Below, one piece after another: positions 3,236-5,622 of a stretch of 5,622 nt of DNA. The stretch is from JAUYQR01 sp031377265 (GTDB lineage Bacteria; Pseudomonadota; Alphaproteobacteria; Rhodobacterales; Rhodobacteraceae). The DNA lies in assembly GCF_031377265.1 (NCBI RefSeq), contig NZ_JANMET010000200.1, positions 1-5,622 of the forward strand, read 5' to 3'. The translations under genes were made by a program, and so were the position numbers. Within the stretch, counting starts at the first letter, position 1, and the number at the start of each line of letters is the position of its first letter. Under the pieces are notes generated by a model, which worked only from the letters and a program-made list of their open reading frames with translations, ran no database searches and had not been told where the DNA came from.

Positions 3236-5622
3236 ATGACCTTCGGCAAAGGCCATCACCTTCACCTGATCGACGGATCGGCCTATATCTTCCGCGCCTA
3301 CCACGCGCTGCCGCCGCTCACCCGGAAATCCGATGGCCTGCCAGTCGGCGCTGTCGCCGGTTTCTGCAACATCCTGTGGAACGAGATTTCAAAGGACCGT
3401 GGCCGCGACGCCGCCACCCATATCGCGGTGATCTTCGACCATTCCTCGCTCACCTTCCGCAACGAAATCTACCCCGCCTACAAGGCCAACCGCCCTGACC
3501 TGCCCGAAGACCTGCGCCCGCAATTCCCGCTGACCCGTGAGGCGACCCGCGCCTTCAACGTCGCCTGCATCGAGACCGAGGGGTATGAGGCTGACGACAT
3601 CATCGCCACCTACGCCCGCCTTGCGGTGGAGGCGGGCGGCACCGCCACCATCATCTCCTCCGACAAAGACCTGATGCAGCTGGTCGGCCCCGGCGTCGAC
3701 ATGCGCGACCCGATGAAAGACCGCATGATCGGCCCCGACGAGGTGTTCGAAAAGTTCGGCGTCGCCCCGAACCGCGTCGTGGATGTGCAATCGCTCGCAG
3801 GGGACAGTGTCGACAACGTTCCCGGCGCGCCGGGCATCGGCATCAAGACCGCCGCACTGCTGATCCAGGAATACGGTGACCTCGACACCCTCCTCGCCCG
3901 CGCGTCCGAGATCAAGCAGCCCAAACGCCGCGAGGCGCTGGTCGACAACGCTGACCAGATCCGCATCTCCCGCCAGCTCGTCACCCTGAAATCCGACACG
4001 CCCCTCGACGTCTCGCTCGACGAGATGGAGGTGCGGCTCCCCGCCCCCGACGCGGTGATGGAGTTCCTGAACCGCATGGAATTTCGCACCCTCACCCGCC
4101 GCGTCGCCGAAAAGCTGAAGATCGCCCCACCGGCACTGCCCGAAACCTCTGGCATGGAGGTTGTCGGCACCCATCAGGACGCTCCCCAACCCGACCGCCT
4201 CCCCTTCGACCACGCCGCCTACGAACGCATCTCCGACATGGCCGCGCTTGACCGCTGGATCACCCATATCCGCGACATCGGCTATGTGGCTATCGACACC
4301 GAAACCACCAGCTTGGACGAGATGCGCGCAGACCTCGTCGGCATCTCCCTCTGCGTTGACGCGGGCCGCGCCGCCTATATCCCGCTCGGCCACACCCAAG
4401 GTGGCGGCGATCTGTTCGGCTCCACCGCACTTATCGAAGGCCAGTTGCCGCTGGAGGCCACGCTTGCCGCGCTGAGACCGGTTCTGGAAGACGACGCGAT
4501 CCTGAAAATCGGCCAGAATATGAAGTACGACTGGAAGATTTTCGCCCGCCACGGCATCCGGATCGCGCCCTTGGACGACACCATGCTGATGAGCTATGCG
4601 ATGCACGCAGGCACCAACAACCACGGCATGGACACGCTGTCCGACCTCTACCTCGGCCACCAGCCGATCCCGATCAAGTCCTTGCTCGGCTCCGGCAAGT
4701 CGCAAGTCACCTTCGACCGAGTCACCATCGACGACGCGGTGAAATACGCCGCCGAAGACGCCGACGTGACGCTGCGCCTGTGGCAGCTTTTCAAGCCGCA
4801 ACTGCACCACGCCCGCGTCACCACCGTCTACGAAACCCTCGAACGCCCCCTCGTGCCGGTTTTGGCGGATATGGAAATGCACGGCATCCAGGTCGACCGC
4901 GACACCCTCAGCCGCATGTCCAATACCTTCGCGCAAAAGATGGCGCAGCTGGAAGACGAGATCCAGACCGCCGCGGGCGAGAAATTCAACGTCGGCTCGC
5001 CCAAGCAGCTGGGCGAGATTCTGTTCGACAAGATGGGCCTGCCGGGCGGCGAAAAGGGCAAGACCGGTGCCTATGCCACTGGCGCGGACGTGCTGGAAGA
5101 CCTGGCCACCGAACATGTGCTGCCCGGTCTGGTGCTGGATTGGCGGCAGTTGTCGAAACTGAAGTCCACCTACACCGATGCGCTGCAACTGGCGATCAAC
5201 CCCGATACGGGGCGCGTCCACACCTCCTATTCGCTGACCGGGGCGGTCACCGGGCGGCTTTCCTCCACCGATCCGAACCTGCAGAACATCCCGATCCGCA
5301 CCGAAGAAGGCCGCCGCATCCGCGAGGCGTTCGTCGCCCCCAAGGGTCGCACCCTCGTGTCGCTCGACTACTCCCAGATCGAACTGCGCATCCTCGCCCA
5401 CATCGCCGACATCCCGCAACTGCGCCGCGCGTTTGAGGACGGCATCGACATCCACGCCCTGACCGCGTCCGAGATGTTCAGCGTCCCCCTCGACCAGATG
5501 ACCTCCGACATCCGGCGCAAGGCCAAGGCAATAAACTTCGGCGTGATCTACGGCATTTCCGGCTTCGGCCTCGCCCGCAACCTGCGCATTCCGCGGGCCG
5601 AGGCGCAGGGCTTCATCGACCG
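3236..5622 (+). CDS. polA: DNA polymerase I (3' end outside window)
   Basis: The 795 visible residues are about 85% of a typical 930-residue family A polymerase, which fills gaps in repair and removes RNA primers of Okazaki fragments. The N-terminal 5' nuclease (about 1-300) has D13 (LIDGSA), D68, the EADD group (118-121), SSDKD (141-145), and D190 and D193 in GDSVDN, followed by the helix-hairpin-helix PGIGIKTA. The 3'-5' exonuclease (about 340-520) keeps D354 and E356 (DTETT), D432 (NMKYD), and Y504 and D508 (YAAED), so proofreading should be active. In the polymerase domain I see TGRLSS (672-677), QNIPIR (683-688), motif A D711-YSQIELR, and the O helix with R760, K764, F768 and Y772. Motif C (His-Asp-Glu) lies beyond the window. 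Positions run about +6 relative to E. coli Pol I. AGGGA at 3224-3228, 7 nt upstream, supports the ATG. No frameshift or missing residue is visible. Confidence 0.98.
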   Translation, partial: MTFGKGHHLHLIDGSAYIFRAYHALPPLTRKSDGLPVGAVAGFCNILWNEISKDRGRDAATHIAVIFDHSSLTFRNEIYPAYKANRPDLPEDLRPQFPLTREATRAFNVACIETEGYEADDIIATYARLAVEAGGTATIISSDKDLMQLVGPGVDMRDPMKDRMIGPDEVFEKFGVAPNRVVDVQSLAGDSVDNVPGAPGIGIKTAALLIQEYGDLDTLLARASEIKQPKRREALVDNADQIRISRQLVTLKSDTPLDVSLDEMEVRLPAPDAVMEFLNRMEFRTLTRRVAEKLKIAPPALPETSGMEVVGTHQDAPQPDRLPFDHAAYERISDMAALDRWITHIRDIGYVAIDTETTSLDEMRADLVGISLCVDAGRAAYIPLGHTQGGGDLFGSTALIEGQLPLEATLAALRPVLEDDAILKIGQNMKYDWKIFARHGIRIAPLDDTMLMSYAMHAGTNNHGMDTLSDLYLGHQPIPIKSLLGSGKSQVTFDRVTIDDAVKYAAEDADVTLRLWQLFKPQLHHARVTTVYETLERPLVPVLADMEMHGIQVDRDTLSRMSNTFAQKMAQLEDEIQTAAGEKFNVGSPKQLGEILFDKMGLPGGEKGKTGAYATGADVLEDLATEHVLPGLVLDWRQLSKLKSTYTDALQLAINPDTGRVHTSYSLTGAVTGRLSSTDPNLQNIPIRTEEGRRIREAFVAPKGRTLVSLDYSQIELRILAHIADIPQLRRAFEDGIDIHALTASEMFSVPLDQMTSDIRRKAKAINFGVIYGISGFGLARNLRIPRAEAQGFID

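Noticed and set aside
3389..5455. A 688-codon open frame antisense to polA
   Set aside because: It is codon-aligned with polA on the opposite strand, so its stops would need TTA, CTA or TCA codons in polA, which this GC-rich genome avoids. Indeed it ends at the TCA for Ser52. Its protein looks like a compositional shadow with no recognisable domain.

Overview
The window looks like an ordinary chromosomal segment from a GC-rich alphaproteobacterium, most probably in the Rhodobacterales (Rhodobacter/Roseobacter type). By eye, roughly two-thirds of bases are G or C. Codons such as TTA, CTA and TCA are almost absent. The gene set also fits: a DUF1285 protein, a hydroxypyruvate isomerase, a stand-alone NDUFS6-like zinc-finger protein, a DUF2459 protein and DNA polymerase I. 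The taxonomic call is an inference from composition and protein flavour, not from a search.

Layout. A multi-pass membrane protein gene runs leftward from about 557 and leaves the window at base 1. A 140-bp divergent spacer (558-697) follows, carrying a perfect inverted repeat and a perfect 12-bp tandem direct repeat. Five genes then point rightward: a DUF1285 protein (698-1288), hydroxypyruvate isomerase hyi (1311-2087), a 61-residue zinc-finger protein (2299-2484), a DUF2459 protein starting on TTG immediately after the preceding stop (2485-3168), and polA (3236 to the window end, about 85% complete).

Transcription units, inferred from spacing. DUF1285 and hyi (22-bp gap) probably form one unit driven from the divergent spacer. 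A 211-bp gap containing a plausible promoter then precedes a zinc-finger/DUF2459 pair that is probably translationally coupled. An 8-bp GC-rich hairpin spans the stop codon of the DUF2459 gene and may separate this pair from polA, which has its own good ribosome binding site.

Roles. Hyi interconverts hydroxypyruvate and tartronate semialdehyde in glyoxylate metabolism. The zinc-finger protein is the bacterial relative of a respiratory complex I accessory subunit. PolA retains all visible catalytic residues of its 5' nuclease and 3'-5' exonuclease, plus the first polymerase motifs. The DUF1285, DUF2459 and membrane proteins have no assigned reaction. I see no mobile element, CRISPR array, tRNA, rRNA or defence system. 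The most notable points are the structured divergent spacer, the TTG/stop junction, the stop-codon hairpin and a His...Cys pattern in the DUF2459 protein. I see no convincing new biological system.
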